A stretch of DNA of 64,000 nt, taken from Gammaproteobacteria bacterium (lineage in GTDB: Bacteria > Pseudomonadota > Gammaproteobacteria > Steroidobacterales > Rariloculaceae). Location: positions 1-64,000 of the forward strand of contig JAJEGN010000015.1 of the NCBI GenBank assembly GCA_022819855.1, given 5' to 3'. Within the stretch, counting starts at the first letter, position 1, and each line of letters opens with the position of its first letter. Below, in pieces: positions 26,988 through 35,291 of the stretch. The notes beneath the pieces are model-generated. The model had not been told where the DNA came from. It was given only the letters and a program-made list of their open reading frames with translations, and ran no database searches. The position numbers were made by a program, and so were the translations under genes.

Positions 26988-29843
26988 CTACAACAGGTCC
27001 CGCAAACGCTCCTCCACACGTTCCCTGAGGCGATCGGCCGCTTCGTCCTCGATGCGCTGGCGCAGGTATTCGCCGAAGTCCGGGCGGATTTCGGCGTCGC
27101 TGAGCGTGCCACTCAGCGTCCACGGGATCGAGCCGCCGATCATGTCGCTCATCGGTTCGCAGCCGCGAATCTCGATCGGGCCGGTGAGTTCGGATTCCAG
27201 GTCGTAGTTGAGCTGCCCGCCGGCGAGTCCAAGTCGCCCGGAACCCGTGATGTCCATGAACGCGGTTCGCGCGAGTAGCTCGTCGCTTTGGGCGATGCCT
27301 TCGCTGACCGTGGCCGCCCCCTGGATGAGTTCATAGTTGGTCCGGTCCGGGACGGAGTCGTCCGGCGGGGGATACCCGTCGACGGCGTTGAACGCGGCGC
27401 AGATCGAACGGCCGAGATTGAAGCCATCGAGCGTGCCGTCGCGCAGCGCGAAGCTCAGGTTGCCCTCGGCGCTCTGCAGGTTCTCCGTGACGGTCTCTCC
27501 GCTTCCTATCAATGACAGGTCGAAGCTGCCCGTGCCGCTGACGCTCGACTCGCCGCTGCGCGCCGCAACGAGCGGTGCAAGTTCGAGGCCGATGGCCTGG
27601 CCCGTGATCGCAAGGCTCGGCAGTTCGCCGGTCGCGTCGACGCTCACGCCGCCCTCGAACGCGCCTCCGTAAAGATCCGCGCGCGCGGGCGTGAGTCCGG
27701 CGCGTCCCTCGCCGAGAATGATCGGTGTCGAGACGTTCTGAAAACTCAGGCCGGCGAGCGTGAGGTCGCCGACTTCGACGCGGCCGTCGATGTCGAGCGC
27801 ATCGAGGGCACGCGACGAGAGCCTGATATCGCCTGCGGCACGCTGCCCGTCGTCGGCTTCGCCCGCGCGCGGCGGCAGGTAGCGGTCGACGTCGATGCGG
27901 TCGGCGGCGAGCGTGAAACGGTAGGCAGGGTCGCGGAAGTCGGTGACGATGACGTTGCCTTCGATACGGCTTTCGTCGAGCCGCAGATCGATGCCGTCGA
28001 ACTGTCCGCCCGTGGCGTCGATCTCGAACCGTGCCGCCACGTTCGCCGACTGCAACGCTGTTGGATCGGAGGTTTGCGGTACGGGCTGGTCGAAGCGGCG
28101 CAGCAGGTCAGCGGGGTCGAACGGGTCGAGCCTTGCCTGCCCTTCGAGCATCGCGGATTCGGACAGCCGTGTGGCCGTCACCCGGCCGTTGCCGCGCAGG
28201 CCGAAGGCTTCGAGCGAGAGCGGGTCGAGGATCGCGGAGTCGGTGCCAGGGTCGTAGCCGAATTCGATGTCGACCGCGAGCGTCCCGAGTTCGTCCGTGC
28301 CGATGTTCTCGGGTAGCAGCGCGGCGAATGCGGTGGCGAAAGCGTCAGGCGCGAAGCGCGACGTGCTGATGTTGCCGCGCGCGGCAGTACCGTCCGGTTC
28401 AGGCGTGATGTCGAGTTCTCCGCTCGCTGCCGCGCCCAGGAGTTCCGCTTCGAAATCGCTGAGCGTCAGCGCGCCCGTCGTCCGGTTCCAGTCGACACCG
28501 CCCGTGTATGCCAGGCGCTCGAATGCAGCCGCATCGACCGTTTCGGGTAGCAGGGCCGCGAGCAGCGCACGCAAGCTCTCGGAAGTGTCGAACGCGCCGA
28601 TGGCAAGCTCGGCGCCAAGTCGCTCGGCGCCGTCGAAGCTCACCTGTCCCGTGGCCGCGAATCCGAGCAGATTCGCGTTGACGTTCGTGAACTCGATCTG
28701 GCGCGACTCGGGGCTCGCAGTGAAGTCCGCACGGCCGTCGATGACCCCTAAGGAGTCGGCGTCGACGCCGTCCGGCAGCGCGAGCACGAGCAGTTCGAGC
28801 GCCGTAAGGAGCGGCGCCGGGGTGAGTTCGACCGAGCCTGCCAGACGAGGCGCGTCGAACACGGAACTGCCGCTGAGCTGCCAACGCGCTTCCATGTCCG
28901 CAATGTCCGTCACGAGCCCTTCGACGCGAAGCGCCTGCGCGTCGGGGACGAGTTCGGCCGTCTGCCAGGCTGCGTCGACGTCAACCGTGCCGCTGCCAAG
29001 CGGCGGATCGCTGAGTCGGGCGCTGAGTTCGGTCGCGCCGAGCGTGATTACGCCCGACGGCGCGACGTCGGCAAGATCGATGCTTGCTTCGCCTCGCGCG
29101 CGCTCGTCGCCGCTGCCATCCCTGAGCGTGAAGTCGAGCGTCATGTCGCGGGCCGCCAACGCTTCGGCGAGGGTCACAGTGCCTTCCGTTTCGATCCCGA
29201 GCGTCAATTGCGATTCGACGTCGAGGATTTCGAAACCGAGTTCAACATCGGTGGTCCTGTCCAGGCCGATCGAACCCGTGTCGAACGTCAGTCCACGGAC
29301 CAGGTAACGCACCTCGTCGACGTTCTCGCGCCAGTAGACGAGCCCGTCGCGCACGCGGACCCCTTCGATGTCGAAGCTCGCGAGGGGTTCGTCCGAGGAC
29401 TCGGCGGTGACAGGTTCAGCGCCAGTTCCCGCCCCGTCCAGACGACGGAGCAGGTCCTCCCAGTTGCCTTGCCCGTCGGCGTCTGCCGCAAGATTGAGTT
29501 CGACGCCTTCAAGGGTGATCGTGCCGATGTCGACTTCCCGGCTCAGCAACGGGATCAGCCTGACGCGCGCCGCGACCCGTTCGACGGTTGCGAACGGCGC
29601 TTCGCCGAAGCCCTCGGCATTGCCGACCGCAATGCCGCCGGTCTCCACGGCCAGCCATGGAAAAATCTCGAGCTCGAGCGAGTCGTCAATGGTGAAAGTA
29701 CGGCCCGTTCGCTCCTCGGCCCAGTCCGTGACGTAGTCCTTGTAGTCGTTCGGATCGAACAGCCAGACCACGAGCAAAACGGCCAACACGAGCAGCGCCG
29801 CCAGGGCGGCAATCGCGGCTGCCAGATATCGGATGATCTTCAT
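26988..29843 (-). CDS. AsmA-family protein
   Basis: This 951-aa protein begins with one membrane anchor (residues 5-29, AAIAALAALLVLAVLLVVWL) and then FDPNDYKDYVTDWAEERTGR, the AsmA N-terminal signature. The rest is a long beta-rich chain with repeated acidic segments. The AsmA-like C-terminal domain includes LSFALRDGTLDGFNLGRSIC. AsmA-type proteins are anchored in the inner membrane, reach into the periplasm, and influence outer-membrane lipid and protein assembly. It is larger than Escherichia coli AsmA (617 aa) but within the range of the family. It diverges from the aldo/keto reductase. Confidence 0.9.
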   Translation of the reverse strand: MKIIRYLAAAIAALAALLVLAVLLVVWLFDPNDYKDYVTDWAEERTGRTFTIDDSLELEIFPWLAVETGGIAVGNAEGFGEAPFATVERVAARVRLIPLLSREVDIGTITLEGVELNLAADADGQGNWEDLLRRLDGAGTGAEPVTAESSDEPLASFDIEGVRVRDGLVYWRENVDEVRYLVRGLTFDTGSIGLDRTTDVELGFEILDVESQLTLGIETEGTVTLAEALAARDMTLDFTLRDGSGDERARGEASIDLADVAPSGVITLGATELSARLSDPPLGSGTVDVDAAWQTAELVPDAQALRVEGLVTDIADMEARWQLSGSSVFDAPRLAGSVELTPAPLLTALELLVLALPDGVDADSLGVIDGRADFTASPESRQIEFTNVNANLLGFAATGQVSFDGAERLGAELAIGAFDTSESLRALLAALLPETVDAAAFERLAYTGGVDWNRTTGALTLSDFEAELLGAAASGELDITPEPDGTAARGNISTSRFAPDAFATAFAALLPENIGTDELGTLAVDIEFGYDPGTDSAILDPLSLEAFGLRGNGRVTATRLSESAMLEGQARLDPFDPADLLRRFDQPVPQTSDPTALQSANVAARFEIDATGGQFDGIDLRLDESRIEGNVIVTDFRDPAYRFTLAADRIDVDRYLPPRAGEADDGQRAAGDIRLSSRALDALDIDGRVEVGDLTLAGLSFQNVSTPIILGEGRAGLTPARADLYGGAFEGGVSVDATGELPSLAITGQAIGLELAPLVAARSGESSVSGTGSFDLSLIGSGETVTENLQSAEGNLSFALRDGTLDGFNLGRSICAAFNAVDGYPPPDDSVPDRTNYELIQGAATVSEGIAQSDELLARTAFMDITGSGRLGLAGGQLNYDLESELTGPIEIRGCEPMSDMIGGSIPWTLSGTLSDAEIRPDFGEYLRQRIEDEAADRLRERVEERLRDLL

Positions 29844-30032
29844 CGCGGCCTCAATCCCTGGAGTTTAATGGGCTCATCGTGGAGATTCTCACCATAGCTG
29901 CGCGGCGGGCCGAGGAACCTCACGAACACGGGGTCCGTCAAGCGCCGGCCGGGCAACATCGGTTAGGCTCACTCATTCGGCCGGCAAACCGGTTAATGGT
30001 TCCCGCGCAGAGAGATTTTGGAGAGCACATCG

Positions 30033-31046
30033 ATGGAATACCGCAACCTCGGCCGCACCGGTGTCAAGGTCAGCCAGCTCTGTCTCGGCACGATGATGTT
30101 CGGCCGCAAGACCAGCGAGGCGGAGTCGATACCGATCATCGAGCGCGCGCTCGACGAAGGCATCAATTTCATCGACACGGCTGACGCCTATTCGGCCGGA
30201 GCGACCGAGCGGATCGTCGGCAAGGCGCTTGCCGGCAATGGCCGGCGGGCTCGCACGGTGCTGGCAACGAAGGTCTTCTTCCCGCTGGATCGCGACGATC
30301 CGAACGCCCGGGGCCTGAGCCGGCGCCATCTGATCCGGGCCTGCGAGGCTTCGCTCGAGCGGCTCGGCACGGACTGGATCGACCTCTATCAACTGCACCG
30401 CTCGCAGTCCGACATCCCGATCGACGAGACGCTGCGCGCGCTCGACGACCTGATCCGCTCGGGCAAGGTGCGGTACGTCGGCACGAGCATGTTTCCGGGC
30501 TGGAAGATCGTCGAGTCGCTGTGGGCGTCGAAGGAGCTTGGACTCAACCGCTTCGTCAGCGAGCAGTGCACCTATCACCTGCTCGATCGCACTGCCGAGC
30601 GCGAAGTGTTGCCGGCGGCGCAGAGCTTCGGGCTGGCCGTGCTCCCTTGGGGCCCGCTGTGCGGGGGGCTGCTCAGCGGAAAGTACGCACGCGACGACAT
30701 CAGCACCGAAGGCCGCTGGCAGGGCGGCAAGGACAACTTCGGCCGACCCGTGACGCCGGCCGCGTGGGACGTGGTCGAAGCGCACGCGGCGCATGCACGG
30801 GACAAGGGTTGCACGGCGTCACAGCTCGCGCTCGCATGGAATGCCGCTCAACCCGGCGTGACGGCGCCGATCATCGGTCCGAGGACAATGGAACAACTCG
30901 TCGACAACCTCGGTGTCTGCGATGTCGCGATCGACGCCGAAGACCGCGCTCGCATCGATTCTGCAGCTTCGCCCCGGAGCGCCACACTGCGGTACTACGA
31001 TGCGGCAATGGGGCTTGATCTCGCCCCCAATTTCGACCGCTGGTAA
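30033..31046 (+). CDS. Aldo/keto reductase
   Basis: This 337-aa cytoplasmic NADPH-dependent oxidoreductase is of the YajO/voltage-gated-channel-beta-like group. It opens MEYRNLGRTGVKVSQLCLGT. The catalytic tetrad is visible as Asp48 (FIDTADAY), Tyr53, Lys80 and His122 (LYQLHR). The cofactor end appears in APIIGPRTMEQLVDNL. ATG 30033 was chosen because GGAGAG lies 8-13 nt upstream and the family N-terminus starts here. The carbonyl substrate is unknown. Confidence 0.92.
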   Translation: MEYRNLGRTGVKVSQLCLGTMMFGRKTSEAESIPIIERALDEGINFIDTADAYSAGATERIVGKALAGNGRRARTVLATKVFFPLDRDDPNARGLSRRHLIRACEASLERLGTDWIDLYQLHRSQSDIPIDETLRALDDLIRSGKVRYVGTSMFPGWKIVESLWASKELGLNRFVSEQCTYHLLDRTAEREVLPAAQSFGLAVLPWGPLCGGLLSGKYARDDISTEGRWQGGKDNFGRPVTPAAWDVVEAHAAHARDKGCTASQLALAWNAAQPGVTAPIIGPRTMEQLVDNLGVCDVAIDAEDRARIDSAASPRSATLRYYDAAMGLDLAPNFDRW

Positions 31047-31056
31047 TGACGTGGTC

Positions 31057-31077
31057 GGAGCGGCGCCCGGCCGCTCC
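31057..31077 (+). terminator. 8-bp hairpin after the aldo/keto reductase
   Basis: GGAGCGGC (31057-31064) pairs perfectly with GCCGCTCC (31070-31077) around GCCCG, starting 11 nt after the stop codon. There is no T tract, so this may be a transcript-end stabiliser or a weak terminator. Confidence 0.4.
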
Positions 31078-31189
31078 AGGCCTTGCGCGGCTTGCCGGAT
31101 CCTGGCTCGCATACCGGGGCCGCTGCGGGCGCTGGCGCCTGTGCTAAGCTGCCGGCCGGCAATCGGGCCGGGAATGTCTGGAGTGGGGA

Positions 31190-32476
31190 TTGAGCGGAGC
31201 TGACGCACAGGCGCGCCCGTCGCGGCGCCCGGCATGGATCCTCATGATCGGTCCCGGCCTGCTGCTCGCCGCCACCGGCGTCGGCGGCGGCGACCTTGCC
31301 ACGGGCAGCATCGTCGGCAGCCTGCTCGGTCCTGCCGTGCTCTGGGCGGTGGTCGTCGGCGCGTTTCTGAAGTTCGTCGTCACGGAAGGGATCGCGCGCT
31401 GGCAACTGGCCACGGGCGAGACCCTGCTCGAGGGGGCCGCCAGCAAGCTCGGACCCGTGGCGATCTGGATCTTCCTGCCGTACCTGTTGCTGTGGTCGTT
31501 CTTCGTGGGCTCGGCCCAGATGAGCGCTTCCGGCGTTGCCCTGCACGCCGCGATCCCGGTCTTCGCCGCTGCCGAAACGGGCAAGATCGTCTTCGGCATG
31601 ATCGCGGGCGTCGCGGGCGTGCTGCTGGTTCTCAAGGGCGGTTATGCGCTCTTCGACAAGGTCATGCGGGTCTGCATCGCGATCATGTTCGTGACCGTGG
31701 TCGCCACCTCCGTCGCGCTCTGGCCCGGTACCGGCGCCGTCCTGCAGGGGCTTTTCGTCCCGCGGATTCCGGACATCGGCAGCGAGGGGCTCACGTGGAC
31801 GATCGCGCTGATCGGCGGCGTCGGCGGCACCCTGACGGTGCTCTGCTACGGCTACTGGCTGCGGGAGGAGGGCCGCACGCAGCAGTCGGACCTCCGCGTT
31901 TGCCGCATCGATCTCGGCACCGGCTACCTCATGACGGCGGTCTTCGGCATCGCCATGGTCATCGTCGGCAGCACGATCACGGTGGAAGGCGGCGGCGCGG
32001 AGCTTCTCGTGGACCTTTCGAACCGGCTCGAGGAATCGCTCGGCGTATGGGGCAAGTGGCTGTTTCTCGTCGGCACCGTCGGCGCCGTGCTGAGCAGCCT
32101 GCTCGGCGTGTGGCAGAGCGTGCCTTATCTCTTCGCGGACTGTTGGCGGCTCCTGCGCCGCAGCGACGGCGCCCCCTTGCGTGACCCGGTCGACACGCGG
32201 TCGGCGCCGTACCGCGCCTACCTCGTGCTTATTGCGCTCGTGCCGATGATCGGACTGTTCTGGAGCTTTCGCGAGGTGCAGATGCTCTACACGGTCACCG
32301 GTGCGCTGTTCTTTCCCGTGCTCGCTTTCGTGCTCCTGGTATTCAACGGCCGCGCGGCTTGGGTAGGGGCGGCTTTTCGCAACCGGCCTGCGACGAGCGT
32401 CGCGCTCGTTGCCGTGCTCGCGTTCTTTTCGTGGATCGGCTGGCAGACCGTTTCCGCGCTGATCGCGCCGGCATGA
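31190..32476 (+). CDS. Nramp-family membrane protein lacking canonical metal-site motifs
   Basis: This 428-aa protein with about 11 hydrophobic segments has the Nramp/LeuT-like layout. Where metal-transporting Nramps carry DPGN in TM1, it has GVGGGDLATGS; where they carry MPH in TM6, it has CYGYWLREEGR. It therefore probably belongs to a divergent Nramp branch and may not transport Mn or Fe. TTG 31190 was taken as start because GGAGTGGGGA lies directly upstream and no in-frame ATG precedes the first membrane segment (AWILMIGPGLLLAATG). Its stop overlaps the start of the acyl-CoA ligase by 4 nt (ATGA), indicating translational coupling. Confidence 0.8.
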   Translation: MSGADAQARPSRRPAWILMIGPGLLLAATGVGGGDLATGSIVGSLLGPAVLWAVVVGAFLKFVVTEGIARWQLATGETLLEGAASKLGPVAIWIFLPYLLLWSFFVGSAQMSASGVALHAAIPVFAAAETGKIVFGMIAGVAGVLLVLKGGYALFDKVMRVCIAIMFVTVVATSVALWPGTGAVLQGLFVPRIPDIGSEGLTWTIALIGGVGGTLTVLCYGYWLREEGRTQQSDLRVCRIDLGTGYLMTAVFGIAMVIVGSTITVEGGGAELLVDLSNRLEESLGVWGKWLFLVGTVGAVLSSLLGVWQSVPYLFADCWRLLRRSDGAPLRDPVDTRSAPYRAYLVLIALVPMIGLFWSFREVQMLYTVTGALFFPVLAFVLLVFNGRAAWVGAAFRNRPATSVALVAVLAFFSWIGWQTVSALIAPA

Positions 32477-34038
32477 GCACGCCGTCCCGCATAGGCGCGA
32501 AGAAACGCATCGATCCGGATCTGCCGCATCACCCGAGCCTCGCGCACATGCTGCACGAGGCGGCGGAATTCTCGCCCGACGTGACCGCCGTCATACAGGA
32601 AGAGCGCCGGATCAGCTATGCGCAGTTCGAGCGCGCCAGCAATGGTCTTGCGGAGTCGCTCAGGCAACGCGGGGTCGGCGGCGGCCGCGTCGTGATCATG
32701 ATGCCGAACTGCATCGAGATGGACGTCGCGCTCATGGCCGCCATGAGTGCAGGTGCGCAGGTGGCGCCGGTCAACCCGTTCTTCACGCCGGCGGAACTGA
32801 AGAAGACGCTTGCAAGCGTCGATCCTGCGGCCGTGATCTGCGATGCCGGCATGCTCGACAAGGCCGGGACAGTAACGGCAGCCTTCGGCATCGGCGATCC
32901 GATCTGCATGGCGCCCGGGCAGGTCGACATCGACGAGTGGACTTCCGATGCGGGCCTCGACGGCGCGCCGTCCACGCTGCCCGGACCCGACGATCCGGCG
33001 CTGCTGATCTTCACCGGCGGGTCGACGGGGGTTCCGAAGGGCGTGGACCACTCGCACCGCGGCCTGGTGTGGTCCCTGCTGCAGCACGTCTCGGTCTGGC
33101 CGCTCGAGCCCGGTAAGGAGCGCTTCCTGAACGTTGCGCCGATGTTCCACATCTGGGGGCTGGCGTATGCGGCCTGGGTGCCCATATTCGCGCGCGGCAC
33201 GCTCGTCATGGTCCCCAAATACGAACCCGACAAGGTCGTCGCAGGCTTGCACGAGCACCGGATCACGGTCTTCGCCGGCGGCCCGGCGCCGATCTACATG
33301 GGCCTGCTCGCAAGCCCCGCGTTCGACGGCGCGGACCTGTCGTCGCTGAAATACTGCCTGTCCGGCGGCGCCCCCTGTCCGGAGGACCTGCACCGCGAGT
33401 GGCTCGAGCGCACGGGTTGCCCGCTGCTCGAGGGATGGGGCATGTCCGAGGGCGCACCGTACTGTCTGAACCCGCACGACGACGAACGCAGGCTCCTGTC
33501 CGTCGGCAACCCCGTGCCCGAGACCGAGGTCGAGGTCGTCGACCTCGACAGCGGCACGACGATTCTTCCCGCTGGCGAAGCCGGCGAGGTCCGCGTGCGT
33601 GGACCGCAGGTCATGCAGCGCTACTTCAACAATCCCGAGGAGACCGCACAGGCCTTGCGCGACGGCTGGCTTTACACGGGGGATATCGGCTACGTCGACG
33701 GTGGTTTTCTCTATCTGGTCGACCGCAAGAAGGACATGGTGCTCGTCGGCGGCTTCAACGTCTATCCGCGTGACGTCGACGAACTGCTGTTCAACCACCC
33801 GAAGATTCGCGAAGCGGCGACGGTCGGCAAACCCGACGCGCGGCTCGGCGAAGTCGTCGTTGCGTTCGTGGTACTCGACCGCGGTCAGAAGATGGGCGAG
33901 GCTGAGTTCTTCGCCTACTGCCGTGACGCGATGGTCAAGTACAAGCGTCCGGTTGAGGTCCACTTCGTCGATTCGCTGCCGAAGACCGGGACGAACAAGA
34001 TCAACCGCCTCGCGCTCAGGGAGCGGTTGCGGCAGTAG
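32473..34038 (+). CDS. AMP-forming acyl-CoA synthetase/ligase
   Basis: This 521-aa ANL-superfamily enzyme activates a carboxylic acid with ATP and transfers it to CoA. The P-loop motif LIFTGGSTGVPKG lies near residue 180. The A5-A8 motifs are present (GWGMSEGAPY, WLYTGDIGYVDGGF, DRKKDMVLVGGFNVYP). The catalytic Lys is near the C-terminus in PKTGTNKINR. It starts at ATG 32473, overlapping the Nramp-like gene, and is followed after 8 nt by an esterase gene, so the three look like one operon. The acid substrate is unknown; aromatic and fatty acids are both possible. Confidence 0.92.
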   Translation: MSTPSRIGAKKRIDPDLPHHPSLAHMLHEAAEFSPDVTAVIQEERRISYAQFERASNGLAESLRQRGVGGGRVVIMMPNCIEMDVALMAAMSAGAQVAPVNPFFTPAELKKTLASVDPAAVICDAGMLDKAGTVTAAFGIGDPICMAPGQVDIDEWTSDAGLDGAPSTLPGPDDPALLIFTGGSTGVPKGVDHSHRGLVWSLLQHVSVWPLEPGKERFLNVAPMFHIWGLAYAAWVPIFARGTLVMVPKYEPDKVVAGLHEHRITVFAGGPAPIYMGLLASPAFDGADLSSLKYCLSGGAPCPEDLHREWLERTGCPLLEGWGMSEGAPYCLNPHDDERRLLSVGNPVPETEVEVVDLDSGTTILPAGEAGEVRVRGPQVMQRYFNNPEETAQALRDGWLYTGDIGYVDGGFLYLVDRKKDMVLVGGFNVYPRDVDELLFNHPKIREAATVGKPDARLGEVVVAFVVLDRGQKMGEAEFFAYCRDAMVKYKRPVEVHFVDSLPKTGTNKINRLALRERLRQ

Positions 34039-34046
34039 CGAACGAA

Positions 34047-35153
34047 ATGGCGATCAAACGGCCGGCGTGGCCCGAAGGGCGAGTCCTGACGCTCGAACAC
34101 ACGTCGCGGATTCTCGCCGACAATCCGCTCGGCGACCCGCACGTGCGCCGCCACGACGTCTGGCTGCCGCCGCAGTACGATCAGCAGCGCGGGCGCGGCC
34201 GGGGGAGGCGCTTCCCGGTGCTGTTCGACCTGGTCGGCTACGCGGGCAGCGGCAAGTCGCATACGAACTGGCGGGGCTTCGACGAGAACGTGCCGGAGCG
34301 GGCGGCCCGCCTGATTCACCAGCGTCACATGAGTCCGTGCATCATCGTTTTCCCTGACTGCTTTACCGCACTTGGCGGCAACCAGTACGTGAACTCGAGC
34401 GCGATCGGGCGCTACGCCGACTACCTCACGCGCGAACTCGTGCCCCTCATCGACTCCGAGTTCAGAACGCTTGGCGGGCGCGAGCACCGCGGCTGCTTCG
34501 GCCACTCGTCCGGCGGTTACGGGGCGATGCTGCACGGAATGAAGTACGCCGCTTACTGGGGCGCGATCGCCAATCACTCGGGCGATGCCTATTTCGAGTT
34601 CGTCTACGGTTGCGACTGGCCCGCTTCGCTCGACGAGCTTGCGAAGTTCCGCGCTCCGAAGCTCAAGGCAGGACCCTACGAGGCCGGGTCACAGGCGTCG
34701 AGCGGCACGCCGGGAGTCGATGACGGCCGCGTCGCCCGCTTTCTCGAGCATGCCTGGAAGAAGAGCCGCCTGAACCGTGCCGAATGGTACTGCCTGATGC
34801 ACCTGGCCATGGCAGCGACCTACGATCCGGACCCCAAGGCGCCCAATGGATTCAGGTTGCCGTACGACCTGGAGACCGGCGAACTCATCCCCGCGCGCTG
34901 GCGGCGCTGGCGGGCCCACGACCCGATCAACCTCGTCGCACGCCACGCCGCGAACCTCAAGTCACTCAAGGGCATCTACATCGACTGCGGATGGCGGGAC
35001 GAGTACCGGATGCATTACGGCAGCCGTATCCTCTCGAAGCGGCTTGTCGAGCACGGCGTGGAGCATCGTTACGAGGAGTTCGACGGCACCCATTCGGGCA
35101 TCGGCCATCGGATGGACGTGAGCCTGCCGTTTTTGTCAAGAGCGCTGAGATAG
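34047..35153 (+). CDS. Esterase-family alpha/beta hydrolase (PF00756-like)
   Basis: This 368-aa alpha/beta hydrolase has no signal peptide. The nucleophile elbow is GHSSGG with Ser154. FPVLFDLVGYAGSGKSHTNW precedes it and contributes the oxyanion region, and a C-terminal His is present in YEEFDGTHSGIGHR. The family includes feruloyl esterases, S-formylglutathione hydrolase and antigen-85-like enzymes. It probably belongs to the operon with the upstream acyl-CoA ligase (8-nt gap). The substrate cannot be deduced. Confidence 0.85.
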   Translation: MAIKRPAWPEGRVLTLEHTSRILADNPLGDPHVRRHDVWLPPQYDQQRGRGRGRRFPVLFDLVGYAGSGKSHTNWRGFDENVPERAARLIHQRHMSPCIIVFPDCFTALGGNQYVNSSAIGRYADYLTRELVPLIDSEFRTLGGREHRGCFGHSSGGYGAMLHGMKYAAYWGAIANHSGDAYFEFVYGCDWPASLDELAKFRAPKLKAGPYEAGSQASSGTPGVDDGRVARFLEHAWKKSRLNRAEWYCLMHLAMAATYDPDPKAPNGFRLPYDLETGELIPARWRRWRAHDPINLVARHAANLKSLKGIYIDCGWRDEYRMHYGSRILSKRLVEHGVEHRYEEFDGTHSGIGHRMDVSLPFLSRALR

Positions 35154-35219
35154 CCCGCAGTCCCCGCCGGGACTCGATTCGCACGCGCAAGACCTTCCCA
35201 ATTTGCGCGTCGCTTGGGG

Positions 35220-35225
35220 TATGAT
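35220..35225 (+). promoter_or_regulatory. Candidate -10 (TATGAT) before the molybdenum hydroxylase genes
   Basis: TATGAT lies 67 nt before the ATG at 35292. There is no convincing -35 hexamer, though TTGCGC occurs 11 nt upstream. The transcript would carry a leader of about 55-60 nt ending in AAAGGAGAG. Confidence 0.35.
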
Positions 35226-35291
35226 CGAAGAAAAGTACGCGGGCGTGCAAAAAGCCCCGCGCGCACAGGGGATTCCCAAAGGAGAGATTCA

